Below, piece after piece: positions 1 to 9,183 of a stretch of DNA of 64,000 nucleotides. The notes beneath the pieces are model-generated. The model was not told where the DNA came from and ran no database searches. It worked only from the letters and a program-made list of their open reading frames with translations. The DNA lies in contig NZ_BCZE01000010.1 in NCBI RefSeq assembly GCF_001598555.1, positions 1 through 64,000 of the forward strand, in the 5' to 3' direction. The translations under genes were made by a program, and so were the position numbers. The stretch comes from Novosphingobium rosa NBRC 15208. GTDB taxonomy: Bacteria > Pseudomonadota > Alphaproteobacteria > Sphingomonadales > Sphingomonadaceae. Position 1 is the first letter of the stretch, and each line of letters starts with the position of its first letter.

Positions 1-339
1 ACACCGGCTGCCCGGACTGCCTGGCAGATGGTGCGTATGGGCCTCGATCGTGTCGGTGTGCGGCCCGTTTTGCGTGTTGGGGCCGTGGCATGACAGGCAG
101 ACCTCGGTGACCGGCTTGCGCAGCATCGCTTCATTCTGGCTGCCATTCCATTCGGCGACAGCCTTTGTGGCGGGATTGTAATTCACCGAATGGCAGCCAT
201 CGCAGAGCGGGCCGGTGGGGCGATTGCTGTTATCGCCCTTGTCAGGATAGTGCGAAGCCCAGGCAAGTGCTGGTTCATCCGCTCCCATCGGCGAGAAATT
301 GGGATCCAGGTGTCGACGCGGCTTCGTACCGGAAGCCAC
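1..339 (-). pseudogene. Multihaem c-type cytochrome fragment, C-terminus beyond the window and no clear N-terminus
   Basis: The minus strand holds an open frame running off the left edge, with two haem-attachment motifs: CDGCH at 190-204 and CLSCH at 85-99. The spacing and the surrounding residues (HSVNYNPATK after the first motif) are typical of periplasmic multihaem cytochromes that pass electrons. The earliest plausible in-frame start is a GTG at 339-337, which has no Shine-Dalgarno and no signal peptide after it. A c-type cytochrome needs export, so either the 5' end has been lost or shifted by an indel, or the start lies in another frame inside the preceding gene. It follows the small exported protein at 380-877 on the same strand and may have been the last gene of that operon. 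Whether it is a working gene cannot be decided here because its downstream part is missing. Confidence 0.5.
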
Positions 340-379
340 AAGGCCGCGCCGAAAGTATGAGCAGGCTGGCCGTGACGGT

Positions 380-877
380 CTATTGCGCCCGATCGAACCA
401 TTCGAGGAAAGCCTTGGACTTGCCATCCGGAGCCTTGCCCACGCCCCAGCGCACCAGCGTCTTGCCATCGGGCGAGAAGCGCCAATATTGTCCCACGATC
501 ACATCGCCATCCTTCTGCTCCAGAACCTGATAGGTGTTGGCATCCAGTTGCTTGATGCGGATCTGGTTGAAGCGGGCATTCTCATGCAAGGGGCCGGGCA
601 CGTCATCCAGCGTCGCCTCGAAATTGTTGAGATAAGGCTTGGCCGGATTGGTGGTGTTGACGGCGTGATACTCCAGCTTGTTGGCCGTCCACTTTAGATC
701 GATGGACAGCTTGAAGCCCTTGGGAAACTCGCCATTGCTCCAATAGCTCTTGGCTTCGTTGGAGACATATTTGCCATCATGGCTGACGGCAGCAGGCTTG
801 GCCATGGCGGGCACAGCCACCACGGCGGCAATCATCATTGCGGCGCCCATGGCCGAGGTTTTGGCAAACGTCATCAT
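380..877 (-). CDS. Small exported protein of unknown function (165 aa)
   Basis: I do not recognise a family. The protein begins MMTFAKTS and has a hydrophobic signal peptide ending in a VPAMA-like cleavage site near residue 26. The mature part, about 140 residues, is rich in polar and aromatic residues and looks like a beta-rich periplasmic protein. The start at 877 is chosen because AGGGGA lies just upstream at suitable spacing; the upstream in-frame extension has no signal character. It follows the acylase gene by 19 bases on the same strand and is probably the third gene of the TonB receptor-acylase operon. By context it may help bind or handle the acylated compound served by that operon, but this is inference. 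Confidence 0.75.
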   Translation of the reverse strand: MMTFAKTSAMGAAMMIAAVVAVPAMAKPAAVSHDGKYVSNEAKSYWSNGEFPKGFKLSIDLKWTANKLEYHAVNTTNPAKPYLNNFEATLDDVPGPLHENARFNQIRIKQLDANTYQVLEQKDGDVIVGQYWRFSPDGKTLVRWGVGKAPDGKSKAFLEWFDRAQ

Positions 878-896
878 TGTGATTGTCCCCTGTATT

Positions 897-3014
897 TCAG
901 AAGTTGGTGGTGGATTCCAGATGCGCCTCGACATCCTTGCGAGTGGTCCACAAGGTGCGGAACGTCTTGGATGTCAGGAACTGCAACTGGTCAGCGTTAT
1001 GCGGCGAATTCGGCTGGCTGGAATTGCCATAGCTCATCATGCCGACCGCCTTCATCGGGGTGGAGAACTCCACCATCGAAACCCAGGTCTCGCCATGGGC
1101 CGGGGTGCGCTCGCCATTCTTCATCGGGCCCCAGGTGATGGTGCGGAACACGCCGGTGTTGCCGAAACCGCCATTGCCCGGCAGATTGACATTGCCCAGA
1201 TGGAAGCGCGACACCTCGCCAAAGGGCCGGTCGATGGCGCCATAGAGCTGCTTCGTTTTGGCGACGGCCTGCTTCAGCATCGCCACCGCCGCTGCCGGAT
1301 CTTTCAAGCCGCGCGGCGTTTCCAGCGGATCGTCCAGCGACCATTTCACCGCATAATTGGCCTGGCTGGTGAAATTGCCCGGCGCGAAAATGGCCGCCCA
1401 TGTCTCGAACAGCAGAGCGCCCTTGCTTTCCGCATTGTCCTGATGATCCCAGGCCGACAGCACCGCCACCGCAGCCTGCACATCAGGGTCGGTGCTGTCC
1501 TTGGCGGCAGCCAGCAGCGGAGGCAGCATGCGGTCGGCCATCAGGCTGCGCGTGGTCAGCTTGCGCGCGACGAAATCGTCGAAGCTCAGTTTGGGCGTTT
1601 CGCTCAGCAGTTTGACCGACATCTGCGCGCGTTGACTCATCGGACCGACGGTCGAAACATAGGAGGGCCACTTGCCGGGATCGAGCACGCGCGGATATGT
1701 CGCCAGCCATGGCGGATCATTGGCGTTCTGCACAAAGCCGCTGGAAGGGTCGAGCACCTTGGGCAAATCGTCATAGGAATGGACGTCCTTCCACAGGGTG
1801 GAGGAACTGTCGCCCGCCACGGGCTTCACCCAATCGGCATAGCTGCCGCCCTGCTTGTGGACGGGCAGGATGCCATTATCCAGATAGAGGATATGGCCCG
1901 CCCGGTCGGCATAGACGATGTTGAACATCGGCGCCTGCACCGTGCGCAGCGCCTTTTCGAAATGGGCCCAGTCCTGCGCCTTGCCCATGTCGAGATATTG
2001 CTGCAGCACGCCGGGGCGGTCCAGCCCCGCGACCTTGAGCGCGATGGTTTCCTTGCCGCCGGGCAGATCGAAGACCGGGCCCTGAACGGCGTAGCGCTGG
2101 GTAAAGGCTTCGGTCTTCAGGCTGCCGTCGGCCTGCCTGATCTTGAAGCTCTTCTGCTGGGTGGTGAAAGGCAGGGTCTTGCCATCGAAGCTATAGCCTT
2201 CGCCGCTCAACGTCAGCTTGTACGACGTGTAACCCTGAATGGTGTTCACCGTATTGGTGAAGCCCAGATTGTTGTTGAAGCCGAAGCGCAACACCGGCAG
2301 GCCGACCTGCGTCGCCCCATAGATCGAGAGGCCCGGCGCTGTGATCTGGGCCTCGAAATAGGTCAGGATGCTGGGCGCCCAGGGCAGATGCGGATTGGCC
2401 AGCAGCATCGCATGCCCGCTGGCCGAGCGCGAGGGCGCCACCGCCCAGGCATTCGACCCGCCCGCATTGTTCGTCGCCGGATTGACCAGCACCCGCTGGT
2501 CCGAGGCGATGTAGACATAGTTCATCAGGCGATGCGCATGGGCCATAATGTCCACGCCCTTGATCGGCAGCACCTGCCTCACCTCGGGCTTGAGCGCCTC
2601 GGGGTGGGCCTTGGCGTAGGCGTTGATCCCGGCGGCAAAAGCATCGAGATCGGCGCGCATCTGCGGCGTCTGCTGCGCATACCACTTGGCCGAGCGCTGG
2701 GGCACATCATTGGCGACCAGCCAGCGGTCCTGCTTGGCGAAGCTCTCGCCCCAATATTCGGCGGCGCGGGCGCGCGCCTCGCCCAGCATATGGAGCAGGA
2801 TGTCGCCATGTGCCTGCGCCTGCGCATAGCCGAAGCCATAGAAGCCGCCCGCCTCGGTTTTCGCGTAGATATGCGGCACCCCGAAGCTGTCCCACAGGAT
2901 CTGCGTGCCTGCTTGAGGGGCAGGGGCATGTTTGATGGGGGCCTTGGCCTCCACCGCCGCACCGGTCAGCGCGGCAGTGGCCATCAGGGCGATGGAAAGA
3001 AGCTTGCGTTGCAT
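897..3014 (-). CDS. Penicillin acylase-family N-terminal nucleophile hydrolase (AHL/PvdQ-like acylase)
   Basis: The 705-aa precursor has a signal peptide (about residues 1-23). It then has an alpha-chain region with the family hallmark WDSFGVPHIYA near residue 41, and a self-cleavage site at Gly186-Ser187. The new N-terminal Ser187 begins SNAWAV and is followed by ANPHLPW, as in PvdQ and acyl-homoserine lactone acylases. Such enzymes hydrolyse amide bonds of acyl side chains in the periplasm (AHL signals, acylated siderophore precursors, some antibiotics). The start ATG (3014-3012) overlaps the stop codon of the TonB receptor by one base (TGATG), so the two are translationally coupled. That suggests the acylase processes the compound imported by the receptor. 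The exact substrate (AHL, lipopeptide, siderophore or beta-lactam) cannot be read from sequence. Confidence 0.9.
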   Translation of the reverse strand: MQRKLLSIALMATAALTGAAVEAKAPIKHAPAPQAGTQILWDSFGVPHIYAKTEAGGFYGFGYAQAQAHGDILLHMLGEARARAAEYWGESFAKQDRWLVANDVPQRSAKWYAQQTPQMRADLDAFAAGINAYAKAHPEALKPEVRQVLPIKGVDIMAHAHRLMNYVYIASDQRVLVNPATNNAGGSNAWAVAPSRSASGHAMLLANPHLPWAPSILTYFEAQITAPGLSIYGATQVGLPVLRFGFNNNLGFTNTVNTIQGYTSYKLTLSGEGYSFDGKTLPFTTQQKSFKIRQADGSLKTEAFTQRYAVQGPVFDLPGGKETIALKVAGLDRPGVLQQYLDMGKAQDWAHFEKALRTVQAPMFNIVYADRAGHILYLDNGILPVHKQGGSYADWVKPVAGDSSSTLWKDVHSYDDLPKVLDPSSGFVQNANDPPWLATYPRVLDPGKWPSYVSTVGPMSQRAQMSVKLLSETPKLSFDDFVARKLTTRSLMADRMLPPLLAAAKDSTDPDVQAAVAVLSAWDHQDNAESKGALLFETWAAIFAPGNFTSQANYAVKWSLDDPLETPRGLKDPAAAVAMLKQAVAKTKQLYGAIDRPFGEVSRFHLGNVNLPGNGGFGNTGVFRTITWGPMKNGERTPAHGETWVSMVEFSTPMKAVGMMSYGNSSQPNSPHNADQLQFLTSKTFRTLWTTRKDVEAHLESTTNF

Positions 3015-5866
3015 CAGAAGTTCACCCTTACTCGGCCATAATAATAGCCACCTGTGAAGCCATAGGAGCCGGTCGAGGGATATTGGCCATTGCCATAGAT
3101 GGCGCTCGCCACACCCACGGCATCGGGATAGACGTTGAACAGATTGTTCGCGCCGATCGCCAGATTGATCGCCTTGGTGGCCTGAACACCCAGCTCCATA
3201 TCCGTGATCCACTTGGCGCCGAAGTAGCGGTCGCTGGCATAGACGGGCTGACCACCCACCGTGCCGCTGGCATTCTGGTTGGAATAGAAACCGCCGTAAC
3301 GCACCAGCCGGGTGCTGAGTGTGACCGGGCCAAAGGTGGAGATGTTGTTCAGGAACAGCTTCGACTTGGGCAGGTTTTCGGTCATGTTCATCTGCGACAC
3401 ACGGTCGAAGAGGACATAATTCGCGCCCAGCGCCGCCAATTGCGCCGGATTGGCGGCAACGCGGGTGATGACCGTCTGGTTGTAGTTATAACCCAGATTC
3501 CACTGCATCTTCACGCGCTGCGCCACGGTGTTGTTCCAGGTGGCGACCACATCGATGCCGCGGGTGCGGGTGTCGATGGCGTTGGAATAGTACTGGGCGC
3601 TGATGTCACCCGACAGGCCGTTGGACACCAGAATGTTTGACACCGCAGTACCGGTCAGCGTGGAGGTCAGGGCGATACGGTCATTGACCTGGATCTGATA
3701 GGCATCGACCGTGATGTTGAGGCGCCGCGTCGGCTTCAGCACGAAACCGGCGCTGAAGTTGAGCGAACGCTCGGGCTTGAGCGGCTTCGATCCCAAGGCG
3801 ATGGCGGCAGGCGAATCCACCGGCAGCGTCTTGATCTGCAGCAGGTTGAGCGTGCCATTGATCGTGCGGAACTGGCCGGTCGTGGAGGCATAAAGCTGCT
3901 GCGCGATGGAGGGCGCGCGGAAGCCATTGTTCACCGCGCCGCGCAGCGCCAGCCAGGGGGTCACCTCCTGACGGATGGTGGCCTTGCCGATCACTGCATT
4001 GCCGCTGCTGTCGTCGAAATGCTCGAAGCGGCCAGCCAGATCGATGGTGGTGTGGCGGGTGGGATCATAGGCCACATCGAGATAGGCCGAGATGTTGTTG
4101 CGGCTCTTGTACCCCGCATCAGCCGGGGTGAAGCCATTGGCCGCCTGAGCGCCCGGCGCCGGGCGGATGGTGGTGCCGTTCACCACATAGGTGTAGGTGC
4201 CCGCCGCATAGGAATTGGGGTCGCCCTGCTGCACGGCATAGCTTTCACGCCGGTGCATCACGCCTGCCGAGACCTGCAGATTGCCGCCGCCCAGCTTGTA
4301 GCCCTTGGTCAGATCCAGAGAATTGTCCCATTCGGTGGAGATCAGCGAACCGACATAGAAGCTGGTCGGGCTCGTCGGCCCCAGCGAGGGGTTGAGCGTG
4401 TTGACGCCATCCTGCCAGCTGCGGTTCTTGCCGTAATTGCTGGAAAGATCCCACTTCCAGCCATCGACCGCGCCCTTGGCGCCGAGCGTGAATTCGAAAT
4501 CCTCCTCATTGATCAGCAGCGAGGGGCGGAAACCGTTGGGATAGACCTGAGGCAGCGAGGCCGAATTGTTGGGATAGCGATAGGTGAAATCGAGCTGCGA
4601 CTTACGCAGACCATAGGTGCCGAAGGAATAGATCTCGAAGGCACCGGCGTCATAGCTGCTGTTGTAGCCCAGGTTGACGGCCTGCGTGGGGAAGGCACCG
4701 TAATTCTTGGTGACCATGCGGTCGGCGGTGGCTTCACGCGGGTCGAGCTGGCCATTGACCGGGTAATAGAGGCAGGTCGACTGGCCCACCGCCGTGCAGT
4801 TGGCGATGGCGGTGGCACGGTTCGATGCGTCCTGCTTCTTGGCGTTGACGAAGAAATCGGCATAGCCCTTGTCGCCCAGCGAGACGCCATAGCTGGCCTC
4901 GGCCAGATAGTTCTCGCCGTCGGAGCGGTCCATGTTCTGCCCGGCGCTGAAAGAGGCCGTCCCCTTGTTGCGGTCCTTCCGCAGGATGATGTTGATCACG
5001 CCGGCAATGGCGTCGGAGCCATATTGCGCGGCTGCGCCATCGCGCAGCACTTCGATGTGGTCCACCGCAGAGGTCGGGATCATGTCCAGATCGGTCGGCA
5101 CCGAACCATTGTAGAGTGAGGACACCGCATTGATCAGCGAGGTCTTGTGGCGCCGCTTGCCATTCACCAGCACCAGCATCTGGTCCGGGTTCAGGCCGCG
5201 CAAACCGCCCGTGCTGATCACGGTGGAGGTGCCGCCGCCCGCGCGGGTGGGCACGTTGAAGCTGGGCACCAGCGTGTTGAGCGCGGCCAGCACGCCCGGC
5301 TTGCCCGTGGTCTCCAGTTCCTTGCCCGAGATCACGTCGATCGGCGTCGGACTGTCGGTGACGGTACGCGGAGTCCCGCGTGAGCCGGTGACGACGATGG
5401 TGGCTGGCGGCGGTGCATCCTCGCTCGCAGCGGGGGGCGTTGCGGAGGCGGACACCGCGGATTGCGCCGCGACATAGCTGGTGGCCCCGCCGGTCAGCAG
5501 CGCCACGGGGCGCACTTCGGCGCCGGTGCCGTTCACACCGCCATTGGCCTTGGCCAGCGACAGCGCAAAGGAGCGCGTCCCGGCATGATTGGCCTTGATG
5601 CCGGTGCCCTCGATCAACGCCACCACCGCCTGTTCGGGCGACATGCGCCCATCGACGGCATGCGTTTTCACATCCTTGAGCAGGTCATAGGGAAACAGGA
5701 TCTGAAACCCCGACTGGCGCGAAAACTCCGCCATGGCGGCAGGCAGCGACTGGCGCGCGATATGGAAGTCCACATTGCCCTGCCCGGCCTGCGCCGGAGC
5801 GGATATGGCGGCCAGGCATAAGCCCAGCACCCCGGCCAAATGATAGTGATGTCGTGTAGCGCCCAC
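3014..5866 (-). CDS. TonB-dependent receptor with N-terminal STN signalling domain (FecA-like)
   Basis: The 950-aa outer-membrane receptor starts at a GTG (5866-5864) preceded by GGGGAA. A signal peptide (about residues 1-27) is followed by an STN (secretin and TonB N-terminus) domain at about 30-105. A TonB-box-like segment comes next, then a plug domain at about 150-290 with VLRDGAAAQYGSDAIAGV, and a long beta-barrel ending in an aromatic residue (RVRVNF). The STN domain lets ligand-loaded receptors signal through the inner-membrane anti-sigma factor FecR to FecI, and both partners are encoded divergently at 6059-7658. The ligand is unknown; the co-translated acylase suggests an acylated iron chelator, peptide or signal rather than simple ferric citrate. 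Confidence 0.93.
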   Translation of the reverse strand: MGATRHHYHLAGVLGLCLAAISAPAQAGQGNVDFHIARQSLPAAMAEFSRQSGFQILFPYDLLKDVKTHAVDGRMSPEQAVVALIEGTGIKANHAGTRSFALSLAKANGGVNGTGAEVRPVALLTGGATSYVAAQSAVSASATPPAASEDAPPPATIVVTGSRGTPRTVTDSPTPIDVISGKELETTGKPGVLAALNTLVPSFNVPTRAGGGTSTVISTGGLRGLNPDQMLVLVNGKRRHKTSLINAVSSLYNGSVPTDLDMIPTSAVDHIEVLRDGAAAQYGSDAIAGVINIILRKDRNKGTASFSAGQNMDRSDGENYLAEASYGVSLGDKGYADFFVNAKKQDASNRATAIANCTAVGQSTCLYYPVNGQLDPREATADRMVTKNYGAFPTQAVNLGYNSSYDAGAFEIYSFGTYGLRKSQLDFTYRYPNNSASLPQVYPNGFRPSLLINEEDFEFTLGAKGAVDGWKWDLSSNYGKNRSWQDGVNTLNPSLGPTSPTSFYVGSLISTEWDNSLDLTKGYKLGGGNLQVSAGVMHRRESYAVQQGDPNSYAAGTYTYVVNGTTIRPAPGAQAANGFTPADAGYKSRNNISAYLDVAYDPTRHTTIDLAGRFEHFDDSSGNAVIGKATIRQEVTPWLALRGAVNNGFRAPSIAQQLYASTTGQFRTINGTLNLLQIKTLPVDSPAAIALGSKPLKPERSLNFSAGFVLKPTRRLNITVDAYQIQVNDRIALTSTLTGTAVSNILVSNGLSGDISAQYYSNAIDTRTRGIDVVATWNNTVAQRVKMQWNLGYNYNQTVITRVAANPAQLAALGANYVLFDRVSQMNMTENLPKSKLFLNNISTFGPVTLSTRLVRYGGFYSNQNASGTVGGQPVYASDRYFGAKWITDMELGVQATKAINLAIGANNLFNVYPDAVGVASAIYGNGQYPSTGSYGFTGGYYYGRVRVNF

Positions 5867-6058
5867 AAAATTTCCCCGAGTTCGTGACGATCTACCCGGC
5901 TGAAACGGATGGGGTGGGCAAGTCTGCCAGTGCCGTTTTCAGAAATATGACAAAAACTCGATATCCGGTTCGTTTACCGTATGGCAGCCGGGCGATCCCT
6001 CATGAAAACAGGCACGAGTGCTGGTGCGACAGAGGGATTCGCAAAGGAGCATCCTCAC
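5867..6058. promoter_or_regulatory. Divergent intergenic control region of the TonB receptor and fecI-like genes
   Basis: About 190 bases separate the GTG start of the receptor from the chosen GTG start of the sigma factor gene. The stretch from 5930 to 5990 is more AT-rich than its surroundings. By analogy with other FecI systems it should contain the FecI-dependent promoter of the receptor operon and a separate promoter for fecI-fecR. I cannot point to a convincing -35/-10 pair or a Fur box, so this is a location call only. Confidence 0.4.
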
Positions 6059-6655
6059 GTGACGAACAATCCTGTCCGCTTGCGGCTCGACTGGTTCAAG
6101 ACCGTCATCCTGCCCCATGAAGCCGCGCTGCGCGGACGGATGCGACGCGTGCTCAGACAGCGCGAGGATATCGACGATGTGGTGGCAGAGGTGCTGGCGC
6201 GGGCCTATGCCGCCGGCGATTTCACGCGGATCACCTCGGGCCGCGCCTATCTGTTCCAGATCGCCCGCAATCTGCTGATCGACGAGGCCCGCCGCGCGAA
6301 AATCGTGGTGCTGGAGGATATTGTCGATCTCGATCTGGTGGCCGACACGCTCTCGGCGGAGCGCCTGCTTCAGGCGCGCGATCAGTTGCGGCGGCTCGAG
6401 GCCATTGTGGAGACCCTGCCCCCGCAATGCCGCCGGGCCTTCATCCTGCGCCGTGTTCATGATAGGCCGGTGAAAGAAATAGCAGAAGAGATGGGCTTAT
6501 CCGTCTTCACAGTCGACAAGCATATTGCCAAAGCGACTCTGAAAGTGATGCAGGCCCTTGGCCAATTCGAGGATGCAAGGTTTGACGACCCCGATCACGT
6601 CTGGCCCGCCCCCGTCCGGCCCGACACATCCCGCTCAGCAGCGGGAAGCGATTGA
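6059..6655 (+). CDS. ECF RNA polymerase sigma factor, FecI family
   Basis: The protein (198 aa) contains sigma region 2 (DDVVAEVLARAYAAG, then YLFQIARNLLIDEAR) at about residues 35-90. Sigma region 4 (LPPQCRRAFILRRVHD, then a helix-turn-helix with KEIAEEMGLSVFTVDKHI) lies at about 115-165. This is the FecI type, which needs activation by a FecR protein. A GTG start at 6059 is preferred over upstream ATGs at 5981 and 6002, because AAGGAG lies nine bases before it and the homologous part begins right there. The 3' end overlaps the fecR-like gene, so both are made together. It should drive transcription of the divergent TonB receptor-acylase operon when the receptor binds its ligand. Confidence 0.9.
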   Translation: MTNNPVRLRLDWFKTVILPHEAALRGRMRRVLRQREDIDDVVAEVLARAYAAGDFTRITSGRAYLFQIARNLLIDEARRAKIVVLEDIVDLDLVADTLSAERLLQARDQLRRLEAIVETLPPQCRRAFILRRVHDRPVKEIAEEMGLSVFTVDKHIAKATLKVMQALGQFEDARFDDPDHVWPAPVRPDTSRSAAGSD

Positions 6656-7658
6656 GCAGGAAGCCGCTCGCCTGTTCCATCAGGCGCGTGACAGCGGCAG
6701 CGATGAGGCCTGGGCACAGGTCTATCGCTGGGTCGAACAGAGCCCGGCTCATGGCGTGGCCTTCGCCAAGGCCGAAGCCGGCTGGGAAATGGCCGAGGCC
6801 CTGCGCTCTGGGAGTGTGCAGCATGGCGTTGCCGCGGATGCGCCAACTGCTGATCTGCGGAACCGGGCCGATCGCGAGGAACCATCCGCCCGCACAGGGC
6901 CTTGCCTCTCACGCCGCAGCTTCGCGGTGCTGGCGGCGGGCAGCGGGATTGCGGCGGCGGCATCGCTGGGCTTCTGGCGTATGCTGGGCGGCCAGCGCTA
7001 CATCACCAAAGTGGGCGAAGCGCGGCTGATCGAGCTGGCCGACGGCAGCAAGGTCCGCCTCAACACCGACAGCGCTATCGACGTCAACCTTGAGGAGCGC
7101 AAGCGCACCATCCGCTTTCTGAAGGGGGAGGCACGTTTCGATGTCGCCCATGATCCGAAACGCCCCTTTCTGGTGACCGCACGCGACGGTTCGGTGCAGG
7201 CGCTGGGCACGGTCTTCAACCTGCGCCAGCGCAAGGATTTCACCGAGGTGACCGTGATCGAGGGACAAGTCGCGGTGATCGATCAAGGCGCGCCTGCCAC
7301 CACCGTTCCGGCAGGCACCGCAGCGATGATCCGTGCCGCCGCGGTCTCGGTGATCAGGCTGGCGCCGAGCGATCTCGACCGGCGCACGGCCTGGCAGCAG
7401 GGGCAGATCCATCTGGAGGGCGAAACGCTCTCGCAGGCGGTGGATGAGTTCAACCGCTATCGCACCAAGCCGCTGGTGATCGGCGATCCGGATCTGGCCA
7501 GCCTGCGGATGGGCGGCATGTTTTCCGCGACCCATTCCGACGATTTCGTCGAGGCGCTCAAACAGTCTTTCGGCATTCGGGTGATGGCAGGCAGTGATGG
7601 CGCCGTGATCCTGCTGCCGGAGAATGGGAAATCGCCGCTGGATCACGGATCTGTATAG
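6573..7658 (+). CDS. FecR-family transmembrane anti-sigma regulator
   Basis: The product (about 361 aa) has a cytoplasmic DUF4880-type N-terminus with FHQARDSGSDEAW and WVEQSPAHGVAFAKAE. One membrane segment follows (about residues 115-138, FAVLAAGSGIAAAASLGF). The FecR domain (LADGSKVRLNTDSAI, then VQALGTVFNLR) is periplasmic, and a C-terminal DUF4974-like domain may contact the STN domain of the receptor. It relays occupancy of the outer-membrane receptor to the sigma factor encoded just upstream, whose gene it overlaps by about 80 bases. The start is uncertain: ATG 6573, TTG 6558 and TTG 6582 are all possible. The long overlap may mean translational coupling. Confidence 0.88.
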   Translation: MQGLTTPITSGPPPSGPTHPAQQREAIEQEAARLFHQARDSGSDEAWAQVYRWVEQSPAHGVAFAKAEAGWEMAEALRSGSVQHGVAADAPTADLRNRADREEPSARTGPCLSRRSFAVLAAGSGIAAAASLGFWRMLGGQRYITKVGEARLIELADGSKVRLNTDSAIDVNLEERKRTIRFLKGEARFDVAHDPKRPFLVTARDGSVQALGTVFNLRQRKDFTEVTVIEGQVAVIDQGAPATTVPAGTAAMIRAAAVSVIRLAPSDLDRRTAWQQGQIHLEGETLSQAVDEFNRYRTKPLVIGDPDLASLRMGGMFSATHSDDFVEALKQSFGIRVMAGSDGAVILLPENGKSPLDHGSV

Positions 7659-8005
7659 GAGAGGCTAATAGCCAATGATCCGAAGCAGGTTCTGATCAGC
7701 CATGGTTTACGCCGATGTCCTCAAGCCTTTTTTTGGCGACGCCGAAGCTGCGGAAACCATGTCCTTGTCCGGGCATCCGCAGCAAATCTTTTCAGGTCCA
7801 AAAAGTGGTTGCTTCCGGAAAACCGGATTTTTAGCAACATGGCCAAATGCTGTCTTGCCGCGCGGCCCTGAACGAAAGGCTGCTGCACGACATCCGAGCC
7901 AAATAGCTGCCATTCCGGTTCCTACAACATGCTGGCGGTGTGGCTTAGTTGCGACTGAGAAGGAAGTTGCTCACGCTCCGACAGAGTGCGAGCACTCCGA
8001 TAGCG
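7659..8005. other. Gene-poor stretch between the fecR-like gene and the integrase remnant
   Basis: I see no gene with a ribosome-binding site or family resemblance. Short frames exist on both strands but have neither sensible codon use nor start signals. The base composition is less GC-rich than the flanks (for example 7720-7830), consistent with the eroded edge of an inserted element. No copy of the tRNA-Gln 3' end was seen here that would mark an outer attachment site. Confidence 0.5.
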
Positions 8006-8980
8006 TTACGCGGCCTCACTTTTGGGCGAAGAGCCAGCGATGCTGACGGTCACCCCGAAGTGAGGCGTCGTAGCCATAAAGCTGGTCCCAATTGCGTGCA
8101 CCAGACCGTTGATAGGAACGAACCGGCAAGTGGCATCCTCACCCTGTCCGTGGGCCGGATCCCACAAAGGTGAGCCGGCGCATGGGCCAGCAAAGATGTT
8201 CGAGGTGATCGCTGTCACAGGCTTGGGAATGCGCACTGCGGTCAGAAGCAGCAACAGGAGCCCACGGCGTATGGTGAGGCATTTCTCCTGCGCCACGCCC
8301 TTGAGATACCAGGCGATCTCATCCTGACTAAGCTTGCGGGTGCGCGGCTTCTCGGGAAATTTGAGATCGCCAAGCTGCTTTGACGGATCGATCTTCAGCC
8401 CGATCTCGCGGCCTCGCAGCCCAGCGGCCCACCCGAAAAAAACCTTCAGCTCGGCGGCGAGGCGATTAGCCCTGACCTTTGCCGTTTTGCCCTTGTCGTT
8501 GACGAGTTTGACGAGGTCGTCCTCGGTGATCTCGCAGATGCTTCGTTTGCCGATCTTTGGGGCGATGTCGAGGTCGAAGATCTTCCGTTTATCTTTGATG
8601 GTTCGAGGCTTTTTGATCCGCTTGGCGCGTGATGCCCGTCCGTCAAGAACGGCCTCTATGTAGAGCTGGTGCGCCCGGCTGACGGTCATCTCCGCGCGCT
8701 TCTGCTCCGCGCGCAGCACCTCGCGCGGTTTGATGCCTTTCTCGACCTGCTGGTTGATATGGGCGGCCCATTTGCGTGCATCGGCAATTGTGAAAGCCGG
8801 GAAGAACCCGAGCGTCCAACGCAGCAGTTGTTTGCGTCCGGCAATCCGCCGTGAGTATTTTCAGCTCTTTTTCCCGCTGGAGAAAACCTCCAGGACGAGA
8901 CCGGGCGTCATCCCGTTAACGATGCAACCTTTGCGCAGCACCTCGATGGCTGCTGTGGATAGCGTAGCCTTGCGGGTCAT
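8006..8980 (-). pseudogene. Decayed phage-type tyrosine recombinase (integrase)
   Basis: Read on the minus strand from the ATG at 8980, the frame begins MTRKATLSTAAIEVLRKG, like the N-terminus of P4/bacteriophage-type integrases. An in-frame TGA at 8863-8861 interrupts it right after SSGKKS. The same frame then continues as integrase: KYSRRIAGRKQLL, the SLG-like RWTLGFFPAF block, the ARKWAAHI block, and a SAM-like core-binding domain up to LLLLLLTAVR. At about 8231 the similarity stops, before the catalytic R-H-R-Y residues; about 75 unrelated codons follow to a TAA at 8006. The nonsense codon and loss of the catalytic domain make it non-functional. Its N-terminal end faces tRNA-Gln, the usual placement for tRNA-targeting integrases. 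Confidence 0.85.
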
Positions 8981-9183
8981 CACCGACTCCAGGTCGGCTC
9001 CCGCATCCAAAAACCACGATACAAATGCTGTCCAAATCAGACGAACCCAGGCTAACTGAGTCCACATTTTGAACCAATGCGATTTGACCTGACTGGGACG
9101 AAAAAGCCAAATCAAGTGGATTTTGAAAAGTCCAACTGCTTGAATCGTCGGCGTTTTCTAAGATTATCTCAACGACTCGCAAC

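Noticed and set aside
750..3041. Open frame of about 760 codons on the + strand opposite the acylase
   Set aside because: The acylase on the minus strand has signal peptide, autoprocessing site and family blocks; the + frame has none.
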